Shown here piece by piece: positions 7,331 to 16,311 of a stretch of DNA of 64,000 bases. The translations under genes were made by a program, and so were the position numbers. Where the stretch lies: positions 1 to 64,000 of the forward strand of contig LUZK01000009.1 in assembly GCA_001603595.1 (NCBI GenBank). Direction: 5' to 3'. The notes under the pieces are model-generated. The model was not told the DNA's origin and did not search any database. It was given only the letters and a program-made list of their open reading frames with translations. Within the stretch, counting starts at the first letter, position 1. Every line of letters starts with the position of its first letter. The stretch comes from Bacteroidales bacterium Bact_19 (lineage in GTDB: Bacteria; Bacteroidota; Bacteroidia; Bacteroidales; ML635J-15).

Positions 7331-9253
7331 CTATTCTATTGTTATTTCAAAAATTTCTCCCACATAATCTTTTGCGGGGAAAGGTATATTTTCTTGTAAA
7401 TAAGGAGAACCGGGCCACCAGTTGGTGTTGTGAAATTCCTGAGTAACGATTAAGAGCATTTGGTTATCCGGAATCATTGAAACGGTATAATCTACATATC
7501 CAACTTCATAAAGTTTATCTTTTTCGGGACCAATCCTCCATATAATTTTATCGGGTTGCCAATCAATCTGAAAATAATAGTAATCTCTACCGAATAATTC
7601 TTTGTCCAGAGCCATGTACTTGGTTGTTATCGCTCTGTAAACATCTTCCCAGCGATGAGCTAAATAGGTTTTATTCTCATGCTTTACGGGATGACAGCCA
7701 GTACTAAAATTTTTTGGTTCCCAGCAGGCCATATCCCAATTGGTGCAGCATACAGCAATGTTTTTATCGTCTTTCAGAACATCGGCCGGAAGTTTAATAT
7801 TCCAAGCATTGATTTTTGTAGGTATGCCTTCAAAATTTTTATAAATAGGAGGATAACAATTATCAGGACAATAAGGTACAGTTTTTAAAATTTCAAAATC
7901 TATTTCGCTGTAAGCAACTCGTTCAACTCTATCATCGAGGCGTCCGCCCCAATAAGTTTTCATATAACCTTTTTTCCTACATGGACGACGAAGATTCCAT
8001 CCTGTTTCATTTTCGCCTATTCCTCCTTGATATATTAACCAAATTGCATTTGTTATTCCATTCCAAACACCATCATCATTTAGTAGTCGTGTAAGTTTTG
8101 CTTTAACCGTAAATTTTCCGTAAGCAAATCCATGCCTAGTAATCATACCGGCATTTTGTTTTTGCCAATTGCCAAATTCAGATTTTGGATTTCGAATAGT
8201 AATTTTTTTATTTACAGTATCGCAATGTATTATTTCACAAGGTTGTGGAGCAGTTTTTGGCAAAACTCTTATTCTATCTTTTGTTTTGTAAAAGGCTCTT
8301 ACCCAATTATATTCTTCTTTAGTAAAGTTGCCGTCAAAAACATCTGCAATAACCGGAATGTTGTCAAATTTTGAGCTTTCATCAATATAGTGAATAAACT
8401 GGCTTACCGGAGCATTTCTGTATAATTTTTCATCAGTGCCGCAAGTGCATGAATAAAACTTTCTGAAATCTTTGGAATTATTGTTTACAAATTTCCATTC
8501 CTGAATATAAATACCTTTACCCAGATCAGGAGAGGCTTTTACATTTATAAATTTTGGAATATATTCTACTTTTAGGTTTTCAAATTTCTTCCCATCTCCG
8601 AATCTAAAGTAGTAAAACGGATTTATAAAAGTATTGTCTTTTGTGAGTTTAATATTTTTTATGTATTCGGGGATTTTTTGATAGTCGCTTTTATTTACTA
8701 CAACAATCATAAAACTATAATCTCCGACTCGCGGATTTCTTTTCCATCTGTCGTTTTCTCCTTCCCAAAAATATTTATCTTCGTTTCTCGGATTTCCTAA
8801 AATCCTGAAGCTATCTCTTATATTAACTGTTTCTCCGGGTTTTATTTTTCCGGCAAATTTAAATTCTATATTTGTATCTTCCCAACTCCCGTAAAAATTT
8901 TCGTGAGCAAATTCGTGTTGCAAAATAGGATTTGATTTAGAAACTTCAGGCCATTTGTATGATTCGTTTTGATAATAAATTTTGTAATAATATTCATCTT
9001 CTTTTGCCGAATTGTTTTTTAATGTGAATGCAAAATTGAAATATCCGTTGGTAGTTTGTTTTTTTGATGGAATAATAAATCCGGTAATAATTGCATCTTC
9101 ATAATCCATCCATATTACAGAAGACGAATAATTTGCCGGAACTTTAATGTCTTTAATAATTATTGTATCCGAAATTTTAGTTTTGTAGTTTTTACAAGAA
9201 AATGCGAAAACTATTGCAATAATTAAAATGTAAATCAAATTATTTCCTTTCAT
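7331..9253 (-). CDS. GH16-like lipoprotein (laminarinase/beta-glucanase fold)
   Basis: About 640 residues. The start is a lipoprotein signal peptide with lipobox FAFSC (Cys20 from ATG 9253; the ORF track uses TTG 9259). Residues 40-330 form an unrecognised N-terminal part. The C-terminal 300 residues look like a glycoside hydrolase family 16 beta-jelly-roll: GMITRHGFAYGKFTVKAKL, the catalytic ExDxE signature as SEIDFE (about residue 450), and YYFQIDWQPDKIIWRI near the end. GH16 enzymes cleave beta-1,3/1,4 glucans, agar or carrageenan. A cysteine-rich insert (VCCTNWDMACW) is unusual. It follows the 711-codon gene by two bases and sits in a polysaccharide gene set, so it may trim or anchor the exported glycan at the cell surface. 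Activity is unproven. Confidence 0.7.
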   Translation of the reverse strand: MKGNNLIYILIIAIVFAFSCKNYKTKISDTIIIKDIKVPANYSSSVIWMDYEDAIITGFIIPSKKQTTNGYFNFAFTLKNNSAKEDEYYYKIYYQNESYKWPEVSKSNPILQHEFAHENFYGSWEDTNIEFKFAGKIKPGETVNIRDSFRILGNPRNEDKYFWEGENDRWKRNPRVGDYSFMIVVVNKSDYQKIPEYIKNIKLTKDNTFINPFYYFRFGDGKKFENLKVEYIPKFINVKASPDLGKGIYIQEWKFVNNNSKDFRKFYSCTCGTDEKLYRNAPVSQFIHYIDESSKFDNIPVIADVFDGNFTKEEYNWVRAFYKTKDRIRVLPKTAPQPCEIIHCDTVNKKITIRNPKSEFGNWQKQNAGMITRHGFAYGKFTVKAKLTRLLNDDGVWNGITNAIWLIYQGGIGENETGWNLRRPCRKKGYMKTYWGGRLDDRVERVAYSEIDFEILKTVPYCPDNCYPPIYKNFEGIPTKINAWNIKLPADVLKDDKNIAVCCTNWDMACWEPKNFSTGCHPVKHENKTYLAHRWEDVYRAITTKYMALDKELFGRDYYYFQIDWQPDKIIWRIGPEKDKLYEVGYVDYTVSMIPDNQMLLIVTQEFHNTNWWPGSPYLQENIPFPAKDYVGEIFEITIE

Positions 9254-9255
9254 AA

Positions 9256-11364
9256 TCAATCTTTAAAATAATACAACTCAGCTTTTTGAACTAGCCAGTC
9301 TGTTTTGGTTTTGTTATCCTGAAAAATAAAAATCTGAGATTTTCCATCTCCTAAAAAATCTCCGGTTAAGTATTTTGTTATTTCATAATATTTAGGATTT
9401 TGTCGGTGTGGAAACCCTTTAAATTCAATAAGTTTTAGAATTTCGAAAGTTTCTCGGGAGAATTCAATCATTTTTAATTCAAATCTTTTATTTCTGTTTA
9501 ACTGTAATAAGAAATCTTTTTCTTTTTTTATCCCCGACAATACATGGAAGTCGCTGTTAAAATCCAAATTATCTTTAAATATGACTTTGTTATTTGAGTG
9601 ATAAGGAGATAATTGCCAATTCTTATTAAGATAATCAAGCAATAAATGAAAAGTGTGGTTATTCTCTTGATAAATTAATAATAATTGTTTTTTCCCATTA
9701 CCAAGAAAGTTGGCTTTTAAAACTTTTAATCTGTTAGTATTTGATGAAAATGTTTTATAACTTGATTGATATTTCAGTTCTCCATTTTGATTTTGAATGT
9801 AATTTTGTATAACCCCGTTCTCAAAAACAATACTGTAAGAATTATCGGAATTTTTACTGATAAAAATTATGTTTGAATTTTCTGTTTTTTCAATTTTTAA
9901 TTGATTATTTAATCCAAATTCTTTTTTAGAGGGATTGTAAGTATAAATATTCAATAAATCGGGTTGAGTAACAAATTGAGTAAAAACAATATCTTCATCA
10001 TTGAAAATCTTTGAGTTTGGATTGACTTCCGGGGAAAATGTAATTTTATAAGAATAACAATTCCCTTGATTAAAATAAAACAATTCGTAATTATTTTTGT
10101 AATTATATAAAATCTGGTCGAAGTCTATTGTTTTGTCGAATCTGCCACAATTAATACTTTTCCCGTTAAAAATCTTAATTTGATTACCTTTATATTTTGG
10201 ATTAACTTCATAATTATAAACAAAATCAAAATCGTAAGGAGGAGCATTTTTTTCTTTGCGGTATTCTTTATCCTTTATCAAATCTAATGCAGGGTTTTCT
10301 TCGATTCCATATACATTTCTTTCTTTAAAAATAATATAAACATCATCGAGGAAAACTTCAGCCTTTTTTCTGTTCCAGAGATAAAACGCAATATAATTAT
10401 TTACTGAACACATTTCTTCCGGAACGCTTATTACCGCATTATACATTTTCCATTCTCCAGGGGAAAAATTGGTTTTAATGATTTGAATCCCTTGCCATAA
10501 TAATTGATTACCAACGGAGTCATTTATTGTTATTACAAAAACAGCGTCAATATCTTTTTCTTCGGAATAAATGTTAAAATTTAATAAAATAGAACCGAGG
10601 TTTTTGTAATTTAGTTTGTTCATCGGAATTTTTATTTGGGCAGAAAAATCATTTTCATTTTTTACAATACTAGAATAAAAACCGGTTTTTGCTTTTTTCG
10701 AACTTATTTTTTCTCCTGAATATTCCTCAAAACTTTCGAAAAATGTTCCTGGCCTATTATATTGATTGTCGGCAAAACTGATTGAGATATCATCAATGAA
10801 AAGTTTTTCATTATTATGATTTTTTTGCCATAAATATATTTTAAGATTATTTTCCTTCGACAAGCATTCTTTCGGGATGATAAAATTTTTCTCAAAATAT
10901 TGCCAATTCTTTGCTATAAAAGTATTATTATTTATTTTAAACCCTTCCCAGTAAATTTGTTTGTTATTTTTGTCGAAGATAGAGAGTACAAAAACAGCAT
11001 TAATATTTGAGCTTTCGGGAAATAACCAGAATCCAATCTTAACATTTGCTGAGGAACTTGTATCTAAATCAGGAAGGGGCAGAAAAATAGATGTGCTGAA
11101 ATCATTATAATCTTTAACATAACTGCTGTATCTTCCTGAAAATGCTTTTTCGGGGCTAAGTTTTCCTGTATTTTGAAGATACATTGTAGTTTCAAAATCA
11201 AAAATATAAACGCAGGAATCTTGTTCGGAAAATTTTAATTCATTAACATTCAGGTTTTTTGTTGGCAATTTATCAAGTTTGCGACCCACAAAAAATATTG
11301 CAAAAACTCCTAATAAAACAATAAAAGTAAAAACCGAAATTATAAATTTATTTCTTGTCTTCAT
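9256..11364 (-). CDS. Membrane-anchored protein with two beta-sandwich repeats and FG-GAP-like tail
   Basis: Not a family I recognise. From ATG 11364 (the ORF track runs to 11391) it has a single N-terminal membrane helix (FIISVFTFIVLLGVFAIFFV). Two similar domains of about 150 residues follow: the first with FDFETTMY...FSGRYSSYVKDYNDFSTSIFL, the second with FESFEEYSG...TGFYSSIVKNENDFSAQIKI. Each ends in a matching IYLW/FYLW...FIDDISISF/FLDDVYIIF stretch, as in carbohydrate-binding-module-like jelly rolls. The C-terminal third has ANFLGNGKKQLLL and GDFLGDGKSQIFI, typical of FG-GAP/VCBS-type propeller blades. It overlaps the upstream glycosyltransferase by 17 bases and nearly touches the GH16-like gene, so it probably works with them outside the cytoplasmic membrane. 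Confidence 0.6.
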   Translation of the reverse strand: MKTRNKFIISVFTFIVLLGVFAIFFVGRKLDKLPTKNLNVNELKFSEQDSCVYIFDFETTMYLQNTGKLSPEKAFSGRYSSYVKDYNDFSTSIFLPLPDLDTSSSANVKIGFWLFPESSNINAVFVLSIFDKNNKQIYWEGFKINNNTFIAKNWQYFEKNFIIPKECLSKENNLKIYLWQKNHNNEKLFIDDISISFADNQYNRPGTFFESFEEYSGEKISSKKAKTGFYSSIVKNENDFSAQIKIPMNKLNYKNLGSILLNFNIYSEEKDIDAVFVITINDSVGNQLLWQGIQIIKTNFSPGEWKMYNAVISVPEEMCSVNNYIAFYLWNRKKAEVFLDDVYIIFKERNVYGIEENPALDLIKDKEYRKEKNAPPYDFDFVYNYEVNPKYKGNQIKIFNGKSINCGRFDKTIDFDQILYNYKNNYELFYFNQGNCYSYKITFSPEVNPNSKIFNDEDIVFTQFVTQPDLLNIYTYNPSKKEFGLNNQLKIEKTENSNIIFISKNSDNSYSIVFENGVIQNYIQNQNGELKYQSSYKTFSSNTNRLKVLKANFLGNGKKQLLLIYQENNHTFHLLLDYLNKNWQLSPYHSNNKVIFKDNLDFNSDFHVLSGIKKEKDFLLQLNRNKRFELKMIEFSRETFEILKLIEFKGFPHRQNPKYYEITKYLTGDFLGDGKSQIFIFQDNKTKTDWLVQKAELYYFKD

Positions 11365-12316
11365 CCTTATTCTCCTCACAGTTTGTCTCATTAACGATGT
11401 ATAAAGGTCTTTTTCGTATATTTCCGGCTATTCTGCTTATGTATTCTCCTATAATACCAATGCTAATTAGCTGTATGCCTCCGATAAAAAGAACGCTCAA
11501 AATTAAAGATGTCCAACCTTGAACATATTCTTTGACTATTAATCTTTGATAAAGGGCCCAAAGCATTAAAATAAAAGCAATAATACTTACAAAAAATCCC
11601 AGGAAGGTTGCAAATTTTAATGGGAAGTCAGAAAAAGAGGTTATTCCGTCAATAGCAAATTTCATCATTTTCCCATAAGAATAATTACTTCTGCCTTTTG
11701 TTCTTACCGGACGATCGTATTCTATCATTTTTTGTCTGAATCCAATCCAGGCAATCTGACCTCTTAAAAACTTTTGTTGTTCAGGCATCTGTTTTAAAAT
11801 ATCGGCAACTTTCCTGGAAATTATCCTGAAATCACCAGTATCAAGTGGAATTTTACAATTTGTAATCAGGTTTAAAAATCTGTAAAAAATTTTAGCCGTC
11901 AGTTTTTTCAGAAATGATTCGCCTTTACGGCTTTTTCTTTTAGCATAAACAACATCATTACCTTCTTCTGCCAAAGAGACAAGTTCGGGAATTAATTCAG
12001 GAGGATCCTGAAAATCAGCATCCATTAAAATTATATAATCTCCTTTTGCATAATCAATTCCAGCCGAAATAGCTACTTGCTGACCGAAATTACGACTGAA
12101 ATCAATGTATTTTACTTTAGAATCATTTTGAGAAATTATTTTTATTTCTTCTAATGAATGGTCGGTGCTGCCATCGTTAACAAATACTATTTCATAATTA
12201 AAAATTTCGAGTTTCGAAATTTCTAATAATAAAGATTTATATAATGCAGAAATATTCTTTTCTTCGTTAAATACCGGAATAACAATAGATAAAGTTTTTT
12301 TTAGAATCTCCTGCAT
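11348..12316 (-). CDS. Polyprenyl-phosphate glycosyltransferase, GT2 (GtrB/DPM1-like)
   Basis: 322 residues: a GT-A catalytic domain (about 7-235) with LSIVIPVFNEEKNI, VFVNDGSTDHSL and the metal-binding MDADFQDPPE, followed by two C-terminal membrane helices (about 240-262 and 272-296). This is the architecture of GtrB and dolichyl-phosphate-mannose synthase-like enzymes, which move a sugar from a nucleotide donor to polyprenyl phosphate on the cytoplasmic face. The lipid-linked sugar would then be flipped. It lies 19 bases downstream of the Wzx-like flippase gene and overlaps the next gene by 17 bases, so translational coupling is likely. The transferred sugar cannot be told. Confidence 0.88.
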   Translation of the reverse strand: MQEILKKTLSIVIPVFNEEKNISALYKSLLLEISKLEIFNYEIVFVNDGSTDHSLEEIKIISQNDSKVKYIDFSRNFGQQVAISAGIDYAKGDYIILMDADFQDPPELIPELVSLAEEGNDVVYAKRKSRKGESFLKKLTAKIFYRFLNLITNCKIPLDTGDFRIISRKVADILKQMPEQQKFLRGQIAWIGFRQKMIEYDRPVRTKGRSNYSYGKMMKFAIDGITSFSDFPLKFATFLGFFVSIIAFILMLWALYQRLIVKEYVQGWTSLILSVLFIGGIQLISIGIIGEYISRIAGNIRKRPLYIVNETNCEENKDEDKK

Positions 12317-12335
12317 AAACGATGATAATAAATTT

Positions 12336-13796
12336 TTAGATTTTAGTTTCTGTTTTGGATTTTTCTTTTAAAATATCAAAAATAGCATTAATTTTGAATA
12401 ATCCGGTAACAAATGCAAGAATTAAACATAAAATTCCTGTTAAAAATGCTTCTTTAATCCAGTGATGGACATATATGCTAAGTGTTTTTGAGATAAAAAA
12501 ACTTACTCCTACAAAAATGATTAAGGAGACTATGAGTTTATAATCAATTTTCATATCAAAAACTTTTTTGGCAATAAAAACTTGAGACAAAGCAGTGAAA
12601 ATTTGAGTTGTCATACTTGAAACAGCAGCTCCCAAAACATTGTACTTAGGGATTAGAATAAAATTTAGAACCACGTTTAAAAGCATACCAAAGCTTGCCA
12701 TGATGTTTAAATATCTTAGATTCCCATTTGCAGTTAGTAAGGTGCCGAAAATGTAAGTTGTGGAAATTCCTGAAAACCCAATTATCAACAAATGTAAAAT
12801 TGTGGAACTTGAATCAACATGTTCTACATACATTAGATCCATGATGTCTTCGCTATGGGTAATGCAAATATTGAATAAAATTATTGCAGGAATAATAACA
12901 AGTAAAAATGACAATTTTATAAGCGGCAGAATATTTTCTTTCTTCTTAATCATTCTGGCAAACATTGGCAACAGTAAAATGGAAAAAAGATACGGATACA
13001 TTGAGGCGGCTTCCAAAATACGATAGGCTTGTGCATATATTCCGGCTTGTTCTTTTCCGTTGGGGAGAAGTCTCTCGAGCATCACGGAATCAATTCTGTT
13101 GTAAAAGCTCATTAACAATATTAGCAAAGCATAAGGATAGCTCTTGTAAAGAAATATTCTAAAGAATCTAAAATCAAAATTCAATTTAAAGAATTTTGTT
13201 TTTCGCAAAACAAGAATAAAAGCAACAAGAGCTGTTAACAAATATGAAAAAGTTTGGATGAGTACAAACCATTCTATTTTGAAGGGCGTAGAAGTAACAT
13301 TTCCCCAAATCAGGATGCTGCACAAAATAATCATCAAAAATCTGTCGAGTACAGAAACAAAACTGTCGGTTTTGAAAAGATGCAACCCGCTCAAATTTGA
13401 TCTTAAATATAAAATTAAACTTAGTAAAAATTGATTAACAATCAGCAACGATAATATCCGGAACTGTCGCTCGTCATATCCAACTATTAAAGCAATACTC
13501 AGAGTTAAAATTGCATAAAATATTGCTAAAAGAAGTTTTAGGGAAACTATATTAGAAACATGTTTAGTTAACAAAGCAGGGTTTTGTGATATATTGCGAT
13601 TGTTGAAATTGGTAATCCCAAGATCCAGCAATATATTTAAAAGCAAAGAAAAATTAAATAGCGAGAAATATAACCCAAACTCTTCAGCCCCGACAATGTT
13701 CTGAACAGACCTTTCCACTCCGAAAATCCAAAAAGGCTTAATCAGAACATTTAGAGATAATAAAAAAATTAAATTTATTATAAAATTTTTTCTCAA
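12336..13796 (-). CDS. Wzx-like polysaccharide flippase (MOP superfamily)
   Basis: About 486 residues with twelve or more hydrophobic helices. The opening region (IINLIFLLSLNVLIKPFWIFGVERSVQNIVG) and AEEFGLYFSLFNFSLLLNILLDLGITNF are typical of the polysaccharide-transport branch of the MOP exporters. These flip undecaprenyl-linked oligosaccharides across the inner membrane. The ORF track starts at TTG 13814, but that TTG is the end of a TATCTTTGC -7 box. I therefore prefer TTG 13796, which gives a positively charged start before the first helix. No ATG precedes the first helix, so the start is uncertain. It is the first gene of the envelope set with the GT2, the 711-codon gene and the GH16-like lipoprotein. 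Confidence 0.85.
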   Translation of the reverse strand: MRKNFIINLIFLLSLNVLIKPFWIFGVERSVQNIVGAEEFGLYFSLFNFSLLLNILLDLGITNFNNRNISQNPALLTKHVSNIVSLKLLLAIFYAILTLSIALIVGYDERQFRILSLLIVNQFLLSLILYLRSNLSGLHLFKTDSFVSVLDRFLMIILCSILIWGNVTSTPFKIEWFVLIQTFSYLLTALVAFILVLRKTKFFKLNFDFRFFRIFLYKSYPYALLILLMSFYNRIDSVMLERLLPNGKEQAGIYAQAYRILEAASMYPYLFSILLLPMFARMIKKKENILPLIKLSFLLVIIPAIILFNICITHSEDIMDLMYVEHVDSSSTILHLLIIGFSGISTTYIFGTLLTANGNLRYLNIMASFGMLLNVVLNFILIPKYNVLGAAVSSMTTQIFTALSQVFIAKKVFDMKIDYKLIVSLIIFVGVSFFISKTLSIYVHHWIKEAFLTGILCLILAFVTGLFKINAIFDILKEKSKTETKI

Positions 13797-13810
13797 AACC
13801 TTAATTTTTT

Positions 13811-13845
13811 GCAAAGATATTTATTATTCAAAAAAATTATTCAAA
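13811..13845 (-). promoter_or_regulatory. Promoter for the polysaccharide gene set
   Basis: Read on the minus strand, TTTG (complement of 13842-13845) and TATCTTTGC (complement of 13811-13819) are spaced by 22 bases, close to the Bacteroidota sigma-70 consensus TTTG-N(about 19)-TAnnTTTG. The -7 box lies about 15 bases before the proposed TTG start of the flippase, implying a very short leader. Confidence 0.45.
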
Positions 13846-14839
13846 AAATTCTCGAATAATAATATATCTGTAAAACATGTGTAAATATTATCGTTAAAAC
13901 AAAAATGCCGATAAAAATCTTTGCAGTCTTTTCTTTTAGATTTATAAACATGTACGACAACAAAATTGAAATGAACGGATAAATTATTATTACTGCTTCC
14001 AATTCTGCTAAATGACTTACTAAATATGCTAAAATAAAAACAGTTATCAACGTGATAACAGTTAAAAATCTTCTCGAACTTACTTTGGATGATTTTTTAA
14101 TTGTAAATCTGGAAATTACAGCTATCAATATTATTAATAATTGAGGAACAAATATCAAATATTGAAAAGTTAAATATGATTTTGCCACCGGAATGACTGC
14201 ATTATAAAATAAACCTCTAACTTCAAAAACTGCATGTGTGTAATCCGATTTAAAAAAATAAAATGCAAAATAATATAAAATGGGAATTAGGAATCCTGAT
14301 AAGAAAAAAAGCGGTTCTCTCCATAAAACAGTACGAATCATAAACATTGAAATTACAATAATGGGAAACATTACAATAAGTTTTGGATAAAATAATATTC
14401 CCAATCCCCAAAATAACCCTGCATTAAAAAAGTTGCCATAAGCTTTGTAATCGTTAATAGACTTGAAAATTCTGGAAAAGGTTAAAAATAAAAACATACT
14501 GCCCAACAACACTCCTGTTATTCTTTGGTTATTTATGTAATACCCGGTTAATAATGCGAAAATTACTCCAGGCGATTGATATCCGTTTTCTACAATGAAT
14601 AAATCCGAGTTTATTTTAATTATTAAAAATGCGATTATGAAATATACAATTAATCCCAAAAAAGTTTGAAGCCTGTTAAAAAAAAACGATTCGGGGAAAT
14701 CAGGTAATAATGGGCTAATTATAGGATACGACTCAATATCTGTTGGAACATAAATAATTTTATATCCCCAAAAAATCAAAAATATTATGAGTATCAGAAT
14801 ATAATTAAAAGGACTGTTTGTCTTAAATGTGTTTAACAT
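13841..14839 (-). CDS. DUF6427-like integral membrane protein
   Basis: About 332 residues with nine or ten hydrophobic helices and short loops. The ORF track begins at 14890 inside purD; ATG 14839 (MLNTFKTNSPFNYILILIIF) starts right at the first helix and lies 8 bases after the purD stop, so I use it. The sequence resembles the Bacteroidota family DUF6427, often found beside purD and upp genes. The helix layout is reminiscent of polyprenyl-sugar-dependent transferases, but I see no catalytic signature. Function is unknown. It is read with purD as an apparent two-gene operon. Confidence 0.65.
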   Translation of the reverse strand: MLNTFKTNSPFNYILILIIFLIFWGYKIIYVPTDIESYPIISPLLPDFPESFFFNRLQTFLGLIVYFIIAFLIIKINSDLFIVENGYQSPGVIFALLTGYYINNQRITGVLLGSMFLFLTFSRIFKSINDYKAYGNFFNAGLFWGLGILFYPKLIVMFPIIVISMFMIRTVLWREPLFFLSGFLIPILYYFAFYFFKSDYTHAVFEVRGLFYNAVIPVAKSYLTFQYLIFVPQLLIILIAVISRFTIKKSSKVSSRRFLTVITLITVFILAYLVSHLAELEAVIIIYPFISILLSYMFINLKEKTAKIFIGIFVLTIIFTHVLQIYYYSRIF

Positions 14840-14846
14840 AAAATTA

Positions 14847-16115
14847 TCATAAATCAAAACCAATATCTCTCCTGTAGTATTTATTTTCAAAGTTTATTTT
14901 TTTGGCAGAAGTATAGGATTTTTTTAGGGCTTCTTCCATAGTTTTGCCCAAAGAGCTTACTGCAAGCACTCTTCCTCCAGATGTAAAAATTCTACCTTGA
15001 ACTAATTTTGTTCCGGCATGAAAAATTATGCTGTCGCTAATGTTTTCCAATCCTGAAATTTCAATGTTTGTTTCATAATTGCCTGGGTAGCCTTTCGATG
15101 CTAAAATAACTGTAGTACAAATGTCTGAATATATATCTATGTTTGTATCCTTCAAATTTCCTTTAGCTGCAGCAATTAGAATTTCGACTAAATCGGATTT
15201 TATCCTTGGCATCACAACTTCGGTTTCGGGATCGCCCATACGAACATTATATTCAATAACATAAGGTTCGCCCTTAACGTTGATAAGTCCGAAAAAGATG
15301 AAGCCTTTGTAATTCATTTTTTCTTTTTGAATTCCTTTTATTGTTGGGATAACAATTTTTTGTAATACTTTATTTTTGAAATCTCCTTCAAAAAAAGATA
15401 CGGGAGAGACAGCTCCCATGCCTCCGGTATTAGGTCCAGTATTGCCTTCTCCGATTCTTTTGTAATCTTTAGCTTCGGGCAGAAGAACAAAGTCTTTTCC
15501 GTCGGTGATAACAAAAACCGAACATTCAACTCCGTCTAAAAATTCTTCAATTAAAACTTTTTCAGAGGCATTGCCAAATTTGCCATGTAGCATTTCCTTC
15601 AATTCTTTGCAGGCAGTTTCAAAATCAGGTTCAATAATAACTCCTTTTCCTGCAGCAAGTCCATTGGCTTTTAGAACATAAGGAGGATTAAGATTCTTCA
15701 TGAATTTTACCGCATCATCATAATTGCTTTTCTCGGCTTTAAAGTATGCTGCTGTAGGAATATTATATTTGAACATGAATTCTTTGGCAAAATCTTTACT
15801 ACCTTCAAGCTGTGCGGCACTAGCATCCGGTCCAATTATGAGCAAATTTTTATACTTGTCGTCTTTTTCCAGAAAATTACGTATTCCTTTAACAAGAGGA
15901 TCCTCCGAACCTACAACAAGAAGATTAATTCCTTCATTTAAAATAAATTCTCCTATTTTTTCAAAATCATTTACCGAAATAGGAATATTTTCAAAATCAA
16001 TGGATGTTCCTGCATTGCCCGGGGCAACAAATATTTTATCAACTAATTTGCTTTCTGCAATTTTTTTCGAAATCGCATGTTCTCTTCCTCCTGAACCTAA
16101 AACAAGTACCTTCAT
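14847..16115 (-). CDS. purD: Phosphoribosylamine-glycine ligase (GAR synthetase)
   Basis: 422 residues, the normal PurD length. It joins 5-phosphoribosylamine and glycine with ATP in the second step of de novo purine synthesis, in the cytoplasm. Clear marks are the N-terminal VLVLGSGGREHAI, the ATP-grasp region AKEFMFKYNIPTA and YVLKANGLAAGKGV, the NTGGMGAVSP loop, and NVRMGDPETEVVMPRI with the metal-binding residues. ATG 16115 is the family start. A TATTTTTG -7-like box lies at 16139-16146 on the minus strand. The DUF6427 gene follows 8 bases downstream. purS is also in this window but 28 kb away. Confidence 0.96.
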   Translation of the reverse strand: MKVLVLGSGGREHAISKKIAESKLVDKIFVAPGNAGTSIDFENIPISVNDFEKIGEFILNEGINLLVVGSEDPLVKGIRNFLEKDDKYKNLLIIGPDASAAQLEGSKDFAKEFMFKYNIPTAAYFKAEKSNYDDAVKFMKNLNPPYVLKANGLAAGKGVIIEPDFETACKELKEMLHGKFGNASEKVLIEEFLDGVECSVFVITDGKDFVLLPEAKDYKRIGEGNTGPNTGGMGAVSPVSFFEGDFKNKVLQKIVIPTIKGIQKEKMNYKGFIFFGLINVKGEPYVIEYNVRMGDPETEVVMPRIKSDLVEILIAAAKGNLKDTNIDIYSDICTTVILASKGYPGNYETNIEISGLENISDSIIFHAGTKLVQGRIFTSGGRVLAVSSLGKTMEEALKKSYTSAKKINFENKYYRRDIGFDL

Positions 16116-16311
16116 GAAAATGAAATTATATTACGCTTCAAAAATATAAAAAGACAGCGGCTTTTAAAAATTTTTTGTAAACAAACCCTTTGCTTGTGTT
16201 TTTCAATAGGATAGATTTTTTTGGTTTTAGTTTTTTTTAACAAAAATTTTTAATCAGGCTAGTCTATATCTCATTTAATTTATACTTTTACAAAATCAAA
16301 TTTTTAAAATT

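Noticed and set aside
15724-16149. 141-codon plus-strand ORF over purD
   Set aside because: Antisense shadow of purD; product is low-quality Ser/Leu-rich sequence.
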